Shown: positions 17,629-26,144, numbered from the stretch's first letter. The stretch is 64,000 nt of DNA from Candidatus Segetimicrobium genomatis (GCA_005882275.1 VBAK01000137.1:1-64000), one strand, 5' to 3'. A program made the numbers and translations. The notes: generated from the letters alone by a model not told the origin.

Positions 17629-17640
17629 AACCGAGGTAAC
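17587..17640 (+). repeat. Short repeat element with internal 22-base tandem, at the ssb 3' end
   Basis: A 21-base unit starting GCGAGGAGTAG is present twice, at 17596-17616 and 17618-17638, identical in both. The stretch from CCGATCGAAGCG at 17587 onward also matches a second site at 56296-56327, between icd and mdh, with only a few substitutions. The first unit forms the end of the ssb reading frame including its stop region, so the element has altered the protein C-terminus. Confidence 0.6.
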
Positions 17641-18010
17641 CCATAATCCCGACGGCCGACCCGCACGGACGAGGCGCCCACGTGGTGGATGCTTCACACC
17701 CCCTCCGAAGCGTCGGGCGTTGTCGCGCCCCCTCGTCCTTGCGGTCGGGCCGCAGCCCGGCTTGATGGGAGAGTGTCCCTCGCCGTCTGCGGTGTGAAGA
17801 TATCGTAGTCCCGGCGTCTTCCCCGCGACGCCGGACCCAACCGGATGCTCCCACGCCCCACGGCGGGTTGCTCCTCCCACGGTCCGCCTGAGTTCTCGCC
17901 CGCGAGATTCACCGGTTCACCCATAGGATCCACTCGATAGGGCAACAAGCCGGAGGTACCACCGGCCGCGGCCGCCGTGCGGTCGCGGCTATTCTATTGA
18001 AGGAAAGGGG
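17641..18010. other. Hairpin-rich non-coding region, possible structured RNA or oriT-like locus
   Basis: No protein gene is supported in these 370 bases. Perfect inverted repeats are dense: CTTCACACC (17692-17700)/GGTGTGAAG (17791-17799) encloses GGGCG/CGCCC (17715-17730) and TGCGG/CCGCA (17740-17754). CCGGCGTC (17811-17818)/GACGCCGG (17827-17834) and TCTCGC/GCGAGA (17894-17907) follow. This could be a multibranch RNA or, given the replication-relaxation and coupling-protein genes just downstream, a transfer-origin region. I could not match it to RNase P, tmRNA, SRP RNA or a known riboswitch. Confidence 0.4.
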
Positions 18011-18934
18011 ATGATCGAGATGGCGAAGGACCCCGCGGCGGCGCTGATGCGGCTGACCCGGCGCGATCGCGCGCTGATTGAAGTGCTCGGGGAAGTGCGG
18101 TATCTGACGGCGGCGCAGATCCAGCAGGTCTGCTACCCGTCCGCGTCCGCGGACACCACCAGGCACCGCCTGTCACTCCTGAAAAAGCGCGGGGTCCTGA
18201 CCTACCTCGCGCACCGGGCGTTTGAGGACCGGCGCGCGTTCTGGGGGCTGTCGCCGGCCGGCAGGACCGCGGCGGAAGCGGTTGCGGCGGCGGAGCAGGG
18301 CGCGCCCGCCGCGGCAGCGCCGCGCGCCGTCGCCGTCGCCGCGCTGCAGATCGAGCATCTCATCGCGACCAACCAGGTCTTCTGTGACCTGTGCGGGCAG
18401 CACCGGGCGGGCCGGCTGGGCGCCTTCCGGTGGCTCGGCAGCCACCACGCCCAGGTTGATCTGGAAGACACCCGCCTGGTGCCCGATGCCCTGATCCTGA
18501 TGGGGACACCCGATGGGGGCGTCTGGATGTACTGCCTCGAGCTCGATCAGGGGACGATGGCGCCGCTGCAGTTGTCGGCAAAGTTCGCCCGCTACCGCCG
18601 CTTCCACGACATCGCGAACCTCCGGCGGGACGAGCCGGTCTGGGGGATCCGGGCGTCGAGTTGGGTGGTGTTCGCCTGCAAGGATTCCGCGCGTGCCGCA
18701 TGCGCCGCGCAGCTGGCGGTCCGCGCCGGCCTGGAACGGATATGGGCGGGCACAGCCGCGGAGGTGGCCGCGGGCCTGGCGGCCTCGGTGGGCCCCGAGA
18801 CCGTCATCCGGCTCGGGGACCTGCCGCCGGGGCTCACCGGAGGGATCGTCCCTCCGTGCATGGGCGGTGCGCTGCCGGTGGATGAGCGAGAGACAAGGGA
18901 TGACCGCGAGACAAGAGAGGAGGGATCTCAATGA
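18011..18934 (+). CDS. Replication-relaxation family protein (mobilisation accessory)
   Basis: A 307-residue protein resembling the replication-relaxation family found on plasmids and integrative elements of Gram-positive and Chloroflexi-like bacteria. Residues 15-80 form a winged-helix: LTRRDRALIEVLGEVRYLTAAQIQQVCYP, then SLLKKRGVLTYL. The middle resembles the family's nuclease-like domain, with VPDALILM and YCLELDQGTM around residues 160-185, an acidic-core pattern. Its C-terminus is highly charged (ERETRDDRETREE). The coupling ATPase downstream overlaps by 4 bases (ATGA), so they are one unit. It likely acts at a DNA origin with the coupling protein; no separate relaxase is seen. Confidence 0.7.
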   Translation: MIEMAKDPAAALMRLTRRDRALIEVLGEVRYLTAAQIQQVCYPSASADTTRHRLSLLKKRGVLTYLAHRAFEDRRAFWGLSPAGRTAAEAVAAAEQGAPAAAAPRAVAVAALQIEHLIATNQVFCDLCGQHRAGRLGAFRWLGSHHAQVDLEDTRLVPDALILMGTPDGGVWMYCLELDQGTMAPLQLSAKFARYRRFHDIANLRRDEPVWGIRASSWVVFACKDSARAACAAQLAVRAGLERIWAGTAAEVAAGLAASVGPETVIRLGDLPPGLTGGIVPPCMGGALPVDERETRDDRETREEGSQ

Positions 18935-20538
18935 GCCTGAGACAGATCGGTGTGGCCGCGGGGCTCGGCATCGCCCTCGGCGGCATGATGCTGCTCCACC
19001 AGCGTCCGATATTCTGGGTCGATCTTGCCTGCGCGGCGGCGCTCGTCGCGGTCCTCGGCCGCATCGGCGCCCGCGCGCGGGTCTACGGTCCGCTGATGGG
19101 GGCGCGATGGGCGGGGCGGGCGGACGCCGGCCCGTTGATGACCCCGGGGCCATTCCTGCTCGGCCTGTGGGGGGAGTCGCGGACCCCGCTGTACCTGACC
19201 GAGGAGCGGCTCTCAGGGCACGTCATGGTCGTGGGGCCGTCGAGAAGCGGGAAAACCGCCGGCGCCATTGCCCCGAACCTCCTCCTTCGGGACCCCGGGC
19301 GGGAGAGCATTGTGGTGCTGGACGTGAAGACCGGACCGCGATCGCTCTGGAACGTGACGGCGGGGCGCTACGGCCCGCGGGCCCGCCTCTTCTGCCCGTT
19401 CTTCGAGGAATCCGTCGGGTACAACCCTCTGGCGCGCGTCGATTCGATCGGCGCGGCGCAGCGGAAGGCCGCGCTCCTCGTGCAGAACACCACGCCCCGC
19501 GGCCTTTCGGGGGACGCGCGGGTGTACGCGGCGGCGACCTGCGATCTCGCCGCGCTGTTGTTCCTCCACGTGCAGCAGGACCGTCCGGCCGGCGGACACA
19601 CCGTCGGAGCCGTGTACCGGTTGGCGATGGGCGGGCCCGCGCTTGTGCGCGAGGTGCTCAGGTCCAGCCGGGTCGCCGAGGTGCGGGAGCGCCACGGGAT
19701 CTTTTCGGCGCGCGAACGCCGGGTGCAGGAGGCCGCCGTGACCGGTGTGCTGGAGCGCCTGTCGCCGTTGGCGGACCCGCTGGTGGGGGAGGCGACATCG
19801 CACGACTTCGACCTCGGCCGGATCGGCCGGGAGCCCACCGCCTTCTACATTCTCCTGCCGGAGACCGACGGGCCGCGGCTCCAACCGCTCGTCGCGTGGC
19901 TGGTCGCCGATCTCCTCGACGAGCTGGTTGAGCAGTCAGACCGCGAGGGCCTCCGCTGCCCGGTGCGGGTCTACCTCGATGAATTCCGGCAGTTCGGGTA
20001 TCTCCCCGGGTTGAGCGAGACGCTCCCCACCCTGCGGGAACGGGGCATCAGCGTCCTGCTCGGCGTGCAGGTGTTGAGCCAGATCGAGGAGATCTACGGG
20101 CCGGCCGAGGCCCGCACGTTGCTCGGGAACATGGAGACGAAGCTGCTGTTCCGCGCGGGAGATCTTGAGACCGCGCACATGATCAGCGCCTGGCTCGGCC
20201 GGACCACGGTGCCGGCGGTTTCGGTGACGACCCGGGGCCGGGACCGCAGCACGACCGTCTACCCGTACGTGCGTCCCCTCATGCCGCCCGAGGAGCTCAC
20301 ACGTATTCCGGACGGCGCGGTGATCGCGCTGGCGGGAGCGTCCCCGCCGCTGGCCCTGTGGCAGGCCCGCTACTTCGCGGTCCGCGGGCTGACGGTCTCG
20401 CCTCCTCCGTTTCCGCTCCGCCGCCGCGCGCCCCGCCCCATCGCCGTTGCGGCCCCGCGCGAGCCCACGCTGTCACCGGCCCGGCGGCCGGCGCCGAGAC
20501 CGGCCGGCGGGGTGGCGGTTCGGCCGCCGACCGCGTGA
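18931..20538 (+). CDS. Type IV secretion coupling protein, TraG/VirD4-like ATPase
   Basis: A 535-residue ATPase that in conjugation systems links the DNA relaxosome to the secretion channel. Residues 1-45 hold two membrane segments. Walker A GPSRSGKT is at residues 102-109 and Walker B VYLDEFRQFG at 347-356, and the RERGISVLLGVQVLSQIEEIYG segment with a following NMETKLLFRAG is classic for TraG/TraD/VirD4. The tail from about residue 490 is Pro/Arg/Ala-rich and probably disordered. No mating-pair (VirB) genes or relaxase are in the window, so the system is partial here or works with components elsewhere. Confidence 0.85.
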   Translation: MSLRQIGVAAGLGIALGGMMLLHQRPIFWVDLACAAALVAVLGRIGARARVYGPLMGARWAGRADAGPLMTPGPFLLGLWGESRTPLYLTEERLSGHVMVVGPSRSGKTAGAIAPNLLLRDPGRESIVVLDVKTGPRSLWNVTAGRYGPRARLFCPFFEESVGYNPLARVDSIGAAQRKAALLVQNTTPRGLSGDARVYAAATCDLAALLFLHVQQDRPAGGHTVGAVYRLAMGGPALVREVLRSSRVAEVRERHGIFSARERRVQEAAVTGVLERLSPLADPLVGEATSHDFDLGRIGREPTAFYILLPETDGPRLQPLVAWLVADLLDELVEQSDREGLRCPVRVYLDEFRQFGYLPGLSETLPTLRERGISVLLGVQVLSQIEEIYGPAEARTLLGNMETKLLFRAGDLETAHMISAWLGRTTVPAVSVTTRGRDRSTTVYPYVRPLMPPEELTRIPDGAVIALAGASPPLALWQARYFAVRGLTVSPPPFPLRRRAPRPIAVAAPREPTLSPARRPAPRPAGGVAVRPPTA

Positions 20539-20712
20539 GCCGGTTCAGCCGAGGTCTAACCCCCCCGCCGTCTTCGATGACTCTCACAGGCAAAACCGAC
20601 CCCTCGTGGAAGCAACAGGATGGTGTAAATAGTCTAGTCCTAAGGGAGGCATGGTCACAGGAGACTATGCGGATTGTCGTGAGGGCGTCGCCTCCCAGAG
20701 GAGGAGGATGAC

Positions 20713-20907
20713 ATGCGAGTCTTCTTGGCGATCCTCGGCGGAGCGATGATGATCGTCGGCGTGGTCTGGTTTCTTCAAGGCATTCGCGTCATTCCCGGAA
20801 GTTTCATGACCGGGTCGACCTTCTGGGCTGTTGGGGGCGCGATCGTCGCCCTCGGCGGATTTGTGATTCTCCGGGCCGTGCGTGCGGGAGCACCGCGGTC
20901 GGCGTAA
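20713..20907 (+). CDS. Small two-helix membrane protein
   Basis: A 64-residue protein with two hydrophobic segments (about residues 3-22 and 38-56) joined by the loop IRVIPGSFMTGS. Proteins of this size with an LQGI..PGSFMTG loop are widespread in bacteria and have no known function; that recollection is the only family evidence. The ATG has a strong AGGAGGATGAC site. It lies between the coupling ATPase and tatD with its own spacing, and the 174 bases upstream show nothing I can name. Confidence 0.75.
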   Translation: MRVFLAILGGAMMIVGVVWFLQGIRVIPGSFMTGSTFWAVGGAIVALGGFVILRAVRAGAPRSA

Positions 20908-20982
20908 TGCGCCGTGTGGTGATCTGACGCCGAACGCGGCGGCCGGAGGAGACGCCCCCAGCGCGGAGAACCCGACCTGGGC

Positions 20983-21771
20983 ATGTGGGTGGACGCGCAT
21001 CTGCATCTGGACGCCCCCGAGTTTGACGCCGACCGCGAGGCGGTGATCGCTCGAGCCATCGCGGCCGGCGTGGGGTTGATGGTGTCCGCGGGAACGTCCG
21101 TTGAGGGCAGCCGGCGCGCCGTGGCGCTGGCCGAGCAATATCCCAACGTGCGGGCCGCGGTCGGGATCCACCCCTCGGCCGCCGGGGATGCCACGCCCGG
21201 CGGGTTGGACGCGCTCGCTGCGCTGGCCCGCCATCCCCGCGTCCTGGCGGTCGGCGAGGTCGGGCTCGATTACTATCGAGAGGGGGTCGAGCGCCGGCGG
21301 CAGATCGACGCCTTCCGCGCGCAGATTCGGCTGGCGCGTGAGGCGGACCTGCCGCTGGTGGTGCACGATCGGGAAGCGCACGCCGATGTGGACCGGATCC
21401 TGGAAGAGGAGGGCGCCACCAAGGTCGTCCTGCACTGCTTCACCGGGACGCCCGAACGGGCGCTGCGCTGCGCGGCGGCCGGGTGGATGCTCTCGCTCGC
21501 CGGTCCGGTGACCTTCGCGAATGCCGGCGCGCTGCGGGAGGTGGCGAAGCGCATTCCCATCGACCACCTGCTGCTGGAGACCGATGCCCCCTATCTGGCT
21601 CCGGCGCCGGTGCGGGGACGCCGGTGCGAGCCGTCGTTCCTGGTGCACACCGCTTGCCTCGTGGCCGCGGTGCGGGAGATGGACGGCGACGCCCTCGCCT
21701 CGCGTATCGGAGACAATGCCAGACGAATCTTCTCCGTTGATGGATCGCCGGAGCGTCCGGCGGGACGGTGA
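20983..21771 (+). CDS. tatD: TatD-family metal-dependent DNase
   Basis: A 262-residue TIM-barrel hydrolase. Metal ligands typical of TatD are in order: DAHLHLD at residue 4, AVGEVGLDYY near 90, PLVVHDREAH near 125, VLHCFTG near 150 and LLETDAPYLAP near 198. TatD enzymes have 3'-5' exonuclease activity and act in DNA repair and turnover; some act on D-tyrosyl or other substrates. Length matches the family. The next gene begins inside its 3' end. Confidence 0.93.
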   Translation: MWVDAHLHLDAPEFDADREAVIARAIAAGVGLMVSAGTSVEGSRRAVALAEQYPNVRAAVGIHPSAAGDATPGGLDALAALARHPRVLAVGEVGLDYYREGVERRRQIDAFRAQIRLAREADLPLVVHDREAHADVDRILEEEGATKVVLHCFTGTPERALRCAAAGWMLSLAGPVTFANAGALREVAKRIPIDHLLLETDAPYLAPAPVRGRRCEPSFLVHTACLVAAVREMDGDALASRIGDNARRIFSVDGSPERPAGR

Positions 21772-22468
21772 TCCACGCCCCGGGCCTCATCGAGCCCTCG
21801 CGTGGGGGCTCGCGATTGGCGCCGTCTATCTCGGCGTGGTCGTGTTCTCGTGGCCTCCCACCGTCCGACTGCTCTACGACGGGTTGGTCCCCCTCCCGCC
21901 GTACCGATGGGTGACTCCGCCGCCGGAACGGGCCAACGACAATCAACCTCCCCGGCCTGGCGCGGACACACTCGTGTTGGGCCCTCAGGGATCGCCCGCC
22001 GCCGAGGTCGCGACCGAAGATGATCAGGCCCTGGTCACCTTTCCCGCGGCGGCGCTGGCGCCGCGGCCGGGTGAGTCATCGGTGAAGGTCAGACTCACCC
22101 CGTTAGACCCGCTTGCTCTCGGCACCGTCCCGGCGGGCCGCCGGTTCGACGGGAACGCCTACCGGATCGAGGCCACCTACGCCGCTTCCGCGGCCCCGGT
22201 CGTCCTCACGGCACCTGTGACCGTGGTCCTCCGCTACCCGGCGCACGCGACGCTTCTGCTCCGGGCTCAAGACGCCGGGTGGCAGGTGCTCCACACGACG
22301 CGCTTCGATGGAAGCCAGCAGGTGCTCGCTCCTGCGAACGATCTGGGGGTCTTTGTCGCCGCCTCGCCGTCGGCACGCCGGGGCACGCCCACGGCGGCGA
22401 GGCGGTCTCTCGCGGGCGGCTTCCTGCTCGCGGCGATCCTGACCGCCCTGGCGGCGCGGTGGAGATGA
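21740..22468 (+). CDS. Bitopic membrane protein of unknown function
   Basis: A 242-residue protein with one transmembrane helix near residues 18-40 (ALAWGLAIGAVYLGVVVF) and a second hydrophobic stretch at the C-terminus (LAGGFLLAAILTALAARWR). Between them is a Pro-rich linker and a beta-rich domain (KVRLTPLDPLAL, VVLTAPVTVVLRYPAH) of immunoglobulin-like appearance. I do not recognise the family. The ATG at 21740 overlaps tatD by 32 bases; an ATG at 21716 with GGAG three bases ahead is an alternative. Confidence 0.6.
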   Translation: MDRRSVRRDGDPRPGPHRALAWGLAIGAVYLGVVVFSWPPTVRLLYDGLVPLPPYRWVTPPPERANDNQPPRPGADTLVLGPQGSPAAEVATEDDQALVTFPAAALAPRPGESSVKVRLTPLDPLALGTVPAGRRFDGNAYRIEATYAASAAPVVLTAPVTVVLRYPAHATLLLRAQDAGWQVLHTTRFDGSQQVLAPANDLGVFVAASPSARRGTPTAARRSLAGGFLLAAILTALAARWR

Positions 22469-22526
22469 GCCGCTCGCCGCTGTGGACTCTAGATGTGAGT
22501 CGTGGCGGATCCCGATCGGGGGAGAG

Positions 22527-22532
22527 TATAAT
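22527..22532 (+). promoter_or_regulatory. -10 promoter element before the M48 protease
   Basis: A perfect TATAAT lies 12 bases ahead of the ATG at 22545, so the transcript would have a leader of only about 5 bases. No -35 is recognisable and there is no TG extension. Confidence 0.45.
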
Positions 22533-22544
22533 GAGAATCGAGCG

Positions 22545-23690
22545 ATGAGCCGATCTCACAGCACCTCGGGACCGATTCGCAGGGTGGGCGTTGCCTTCGT
22601 CGGGATCGCGATCTGCGGACTCCTTCGCAGTCCCCCCGCCGTCAGCGCAGATGAGACCGCCGACGAGATCCGGCTCGGCGCGCAGATCGCCAAGGAGATC
22701 GAGTCTCACTATAGGGTCGTCACCGATCCGGCCATGGTCGACCGGCTTGCGCGCGTGGGGGATGCGCTCGTCCCGGTCGTGGACCGCAAGGATCTGACGT
22801 ATCATTTCCGGGTCATCGACATCCCCGGGGTGAACGCCCTGGGCGTCCCGGGTGGATGGGTCTACGTCACCCGCGGCATGATGAAGTTTGTGCGCTCGGA
22901 CCACGAGCTGGCGGCGGTGCTGGCGCACGAGCTGACCCACGTCGCCCACCGGCATTACTACATCCAGCAGGCACGGGAAAGCCGCATGGCGCCGGCGCTC
23001 ATCATCGCGGCGGCGCTGTCGGTGCTCGCGCGTTCCGCGGCGCCCATCGTTGGCGTCTCGCTCGCCACTCAGGGGGCGATGGCAAACTACCAGCGCGATC
23101 TGGAGAAAGAGGCCGATCTTACGGGAATCTCCTACCTGACGAAGACAAGCTACTCTCCCGTGGCGATGCTGACCCTGATGGAGCACCTCGCCCAGGCGGA
23201 TAAGCTGACCGGCCGCCCGGATCTGGGCCCGCTCTACCAGGACCACCCCGTGCCGGACGAGCGGGTCGACTATATTCGCGACGCTCTGATCGCGCGGGGC
23301 TTTCCCATCGTGCGCCGGATCCCGGAGGGGTATCTCAAGATCACGCTCGATCCGCCGGACGGGTCGGACGGGCAGCCGGTCACGGTGCTGGTGGACGGGC
23401 GGCCGATCATCCGGCTGGGCGCAACCGTGGCGGGCGAGGACCCCTCCCGCCGCGCCCATGCGCTGGCGGCTAGGCTCAATGCTTTCTTCAACACCGACCC
23501 CGCGCCGTACGATGTCCGCGATGTGATCTCTCCGGGCCGGTGGACCGTCATTGGCGGCCAGACGCAGTTGTTCGAAGTCACCACGGAGGACGCTGCGTAT
23601 GCGAACGGCTCTCCCAAGGCCGTGGCCGAGGGGCTGCGGGCCCGGTTGGCCGAGGCGCTGGCCGAAGCCCCGTACTATAGGAAGTTTTAA
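22545..23690 (+). CDS. M48-family zinc metalloprotease, exported
   Basis: A 381-residue peptidase with a signal-like hydrophobic segment (residues 13-34, ending VSA/DE). The zinc site HELTH is at residues 128-132 within LAAVLAHELTHVAHRH, and the third ligand is in EKEADLTG near residue 189. This resembles the BepA/YfgC-type periplasmic branch of the family, which degrades or helps assemble envelope proteins. Residues 265-380 add a domain with a beta pattern (VTVLVDGRPIIRLG). The start at ATG 22545 is chosen because the signal segment follows; the -10 box at 22527 excludes the longer frame. Confidence 0.88.
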   Translation: MSRSHSTSGPIRRVGVAFVGIAICGLLRSPPAVSADETADEIRLGAQIAKEIESHYRVVTDPAMVDRLARVGDALVPVVDRKDLTYHFRVIDIPGVNALGVPGGWVYVTRGMMKFVRSDHELAAVLAHELTHVAHRHYYIQQARESRMAPALIIAAALSVLARSAAPIVGVSLATQGAMANYQRDLEKEADLTGISYLTKTSYSPVAMLTLMEHLAQADKLTGRPDLGPLYQDHPVPDERVDYIRDALIARGFPIVRRIPEGYLKITLDPPDGSDGQPVTVLVDGRPIIRLGATVAGEDPSRRAHALAARLNAFFNTDPAPYDVRDVISPGRWTVIGGQTQLFEVTTEDAAYANGSPKAVAEGLRARLAEALAEAPYYRKF

Positions 23691-23695
23691 GGCCC

Positions 23696-24424
23696 GTGGA
23701 GTTGCATGTGGCGTTCCTCCCCCAGGAGGCCGGGCCGCTCCACGGCCGGACCGCCGTGGTTGTCGACGTCCTCCGCGCCACGACATCGGTGCTGGTCATG
23801 CTGGAGCAAGGGTGCGCCGAGGTGCTGATCGCCCCCTCGATCGAAGCCGCCCGGCGATATCATCGGGCCCATCCGGATGTGCTGCTGGCGGGGGAGCAGC
23901 GCGGTCGCGCCCCGGCGGGGTTCGACTTCGGGAACAGCCCCGTGGCCTTCGCAGCCGCCGCCCTGGCCGGCCGCCGCGTCGTGTTCGCGACCACGAACGG
24001 AACCCGGGCGGTGCATCTGGCGCAGGAAGCCTCCGTGGTGTTACTCGGCTGCCTCCGCAACCGCTCCGCGGTCGCCCGTGGGGCGCTGTCCTTCGCGGCC
24101 CGGGACGGGCTTGGCCTCTCCGTGGTGTGCGCGGGCCGAGAAGGGCGGTTCAGCCTTGACGATGCCTACACCGCGGGCGCCATCGTCGCCGCCGCGCTAT
24201 CGGTTCGCGAGGGTGCCGGGAGCGTTGACCTGACCGATGCCGCGATGGCGGCGCTGGAGCTCTACCGGGGCACCGCACAACCCGCGGCGCTCTTCCGCCG
24301 GACCCGGGCGGGGCAGAACGTCATCGCGATCGGGCTCCCAGAAGACCTCGACTACTGCGCCGACCCCGACCGCTCCGAAACGGTGCCGAGACTGGGGGAC
24401 CGCGTGCAGGTGGTGGCGCGGTGA
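23696..24424 (+). CDS. comB: 2-phosphosulfolactate phosphatase-like protein (ComB family)
   Basis: A 242-residue protein of the ComB family. The signature VVVDVLRATTSVLVMLEQG (residue 22) and FATTNGTRAVHLA (residue 98), then SVVCAGREGRFSLDDAYTAGAIV, are diagnostic. ComB hydrolyses 2-phosphosulfolactate to sulfolactate in coenzyme M synthesis of methanogens; bacterial homologues are common and their role is less clear. ComA and ComC are absent here. It starts with GTG 5 bases after the M48 stop, so it is likely co-transcribed. Confidence 0.9.
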   Translation: MELHVAFLPQEAGPLHGRTAVVVDVLRATTSVLVMLEQGCAEVLIAPSIEAARRYHRAHPDVLLAGEQRGRAPAGFDFGNSPVAFAAAALAGRRVVFATTNGTRAVHLAQEASVVLLGCLRNRSAVARGALSFAARDGLGLSVVCAGREGRFSLDDAYTAGAIVAAALSVREGAGSVDLTDAAMAALELYRGTAQPAALFRRTRAGQNVIAIGLPEDLDYCADPDRSETVPRLGDRVQVVAR

Positions 24425-24431
24425 AGCCACT

Positions 24432-25064
24432 TCAGGCTTTGGCGCGCCCGATGCGGCCGCTCCATTTGGCAATTTGCCAGGTCGCTTTGAACTTCGCCAC
24501 ATAGCCGCGGAGGAGTCCGTGCTTTTCCTGCTTCGGAACGTGGGTGAGGTGACCCAGCGAGACGGTGCAGGCGTGCAGGCCCGACCACTTCAGGTGCCGG
24601 CTCAGGACGGCCTCGACGCCGAACCCGGTGTTCTCGAGGTTGGGGATCGCTTCGAGAACCTCGCGGCGAAGGGCGCGCTGGCCCGAGAAGTTCGGGAACA
24701 AGGCTTGGATGAAGTCGCGCTTGATCCGGCCGATGCTGACCGCCGCGGTGCCGGCGAGCACCGGCCTAAGGAGATCTTCAACGTGCTGCCTGGTCAGCCC
24801 GACGAGGTCGCCGTCGAGGAGGAGAATGAACTGCGCGCTCGTGGCTCCCAGTCCGGCGGCGATCGCCCCGCCCTTGCCCAGATTTTCGAACAGCTCGATG
24901 ACCCGGGCCCCATGCTGCCGGGCCGCCCAACCGGTTGCATCGCGGGACCCGTCGCTGACCACGATCACATCGTCGACCAGCGGGCACCGTCTCACGGCGC
25001 CGACGACGTCGCCGATCGTCCGTTCTTCATTGAACGCCGGGATGATCGCTGCGACTCGATCCAT
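24432..25064 (-). CDS. Family 2 glycosyltransferase
   Basis: A 210-residue GT-A type transferase. AAIIPAFNEERTIGDVV begins the nucleotide-sugar fold, VIVVSDGSRDAT follows, and LLLDGDLVGL contains the DxD-like metal site near residue 85. It lacks added transmembrane helices, so it probably acts on soluble or membrane-surface acceptors; dolichyl-phosphate mannosyltransferase or glucosyl-3-phosphoglycerate synthase-like roles are possible. It converges with comB, leaving 7 bases between stops. Confidence 0.85.
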   Translation of the reverse strand: MDRVAAIIPAFNEERTIGDVVGAVRRCPLVDDVIVVSDGSRDATGWAARQHGARVIELFENLGKGGAIAAGLGATSAQFILLLDGDLVGLTRQHVEDLLRPVLAGTAAVSIGRIKRDFIQALFPNFSGQRALRREVLEAIPNLENTGFGVEAVLSRHLKWSGLHACTVSLGHLTHVPKQEKHGLLRGYVAKFKATWQIAKWSGRIGRAKA

Positions 25065-25175
25065 ATTCCCCCCTCGGCCGCCGTCTAATTCAGCGATGCG
25101 ATGGGAATTCCTGCTGATGTCGTGGATCAGGACGCTGGGTCGATGCGCGGGCGCACCGCTGTGACGGAGAAGCGT

Positions 25176-26144
25176 ATGCGCTTCATCCTTGGTCTCGGCC
25201 TCGGTGCCGTTGTGCTGTTCGGCAGCGTCACGCCGTCTTGGGCCGCGGCCTTTCTTCTACGCGCCGGCGATCTGCAGGTGCCCGCCGGAACGGTCGTGCA
25301 CGGCAGCGCCATCTCAGTGGGCGGCAACGCATATATCACCGGCACCGTCGAAGGTGATGCGATCGCCTTCGGCGGCGGCGTCGAGGTGACCGGCCGCGTC
25401 GAAGGTTCCGCGCGCGCCGTGGGAGGGAACGTGATCCTCCGCTCCACCGCGGTGGTCGACCGCGGGGCGAGCGCCGTGGGTGGAACCGTGTATTCCGAGC
25501 CGGGGGCGTCGGTCGGCGGAGCCCGGGCCCAGCCGTACCTGCCCCCGCCCGGTCCGCCGAGTCACTGGGGCGGGGCGATGCCGTTCCCATGGGTCCATCA
25601 TTTTCCCGTCGAATCCTGGCCCTGGGGGCCGGTCCCGTTCTTCATGCTGCAATGGCTGCTGTTGGGCTTCTATCTCGTGGTCCTGGCCAGCTTCGTGGCT
25701 TCCGCATGGCTTGTCGCCGTGCTGTTCCCCGTGCTGACCGCGCGGCTTGCCCAGTTGATCGAGCGCGATCCGGTCGGGACATTGATCGCCGGGATCCTGG
25801 GGTGGCCGCTGACGGTGGTGCTCATGGTCCTCCTCGTCTTCAGCGTAGTTGGGATACCGCTGGCGATGCTGGTCCCGCTGGCCCTTCTCGCGGCGCTGCA
25901 GTTTGGGACGACCGCCGTCGCGCTCCTGGTGGGGCGGCGTGTTCGACGCTCCGGGATGGCTCAGGAAGTTCTGGTGGGAGCGGTGATCCTGGCCATCATC
26001 TTCGGTATCCCGCATACGGTGGGAACGCTGGCGGTACTGGGCGTTTCGACCTGGGGGCTTGGGGTGGTGCTGCTGGCGCTGCTTGAAGCGCGCCGCTCCC
26101 GGGCGTCTCCCTCCGCCGGACCTCCGGCGTCCCCGCCGGCATGA
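25176..26144 (+). CDS. Exported bactofilin-like repeat protein with C-terminal membrane domain
   Basis: A 322-residue protein. A signal peptide (residues 1-25) leads into a Gly-rich domain (about 28-110) with repeats such as VVHGSAISVGGNAYITG, VEGDAIAFGGGVEVTG and VEGSARAVGGNVIL. These look like turns of a short right-handed beta-helix, as in bactofilin or polymer-forming cytoskeletal proteins. A Pro/Trp-rich linker (130-165) follows, then four or five hydrophobic segments to residue 310. The combination is known in 'polymer-forming' membrane proteins of several phyla; their role is unclear but may be envelope scaffolding. The ATG at 25176 has GGAG nearby. Confidence 0.7.
   Translation: MRFILGLGLGAVVLFGSVTPSWAAAFLLRAGDLQVPAGTVVHGSAISVGGNAYITGTVEGDAIAFGGGVEVTGRVEGSARAVGGNVILRSTAVVDRGASAVGGTVYSEPGASVGGARAQPYLPPPGPPSHWGGAMPFPWVHHFPVESWPWGPVPFFMLQWLLLGFYLVVLASFVASAWLVAVLFPVLTARLAQLIERDPVGTLIAGILGWPLTVVLMVLLVFSVVGIPLAMLVPLALLAALQFGTTAVALLVGRRVRRSGMAQEVLVGAVILAIIFGIPHTVGTLAVLGVSTWGLGVVLLALLEARRSRASPSAGPPASPPA

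Noticed and set aside
17641-18010. RNase P RNA, tmRNA, glycine or cobalamin riboswitch in the structured gap
   Set aside because: None of the conserved core sequences of these RNAs could be found on either strand, so only an unclassified structured region is recorded.
20539-20712. Small gene between the coupling ATPase and the small membrane protein
   Set aside because: Frames are short, lack a start with a ribosome site, and have no recognisable product.
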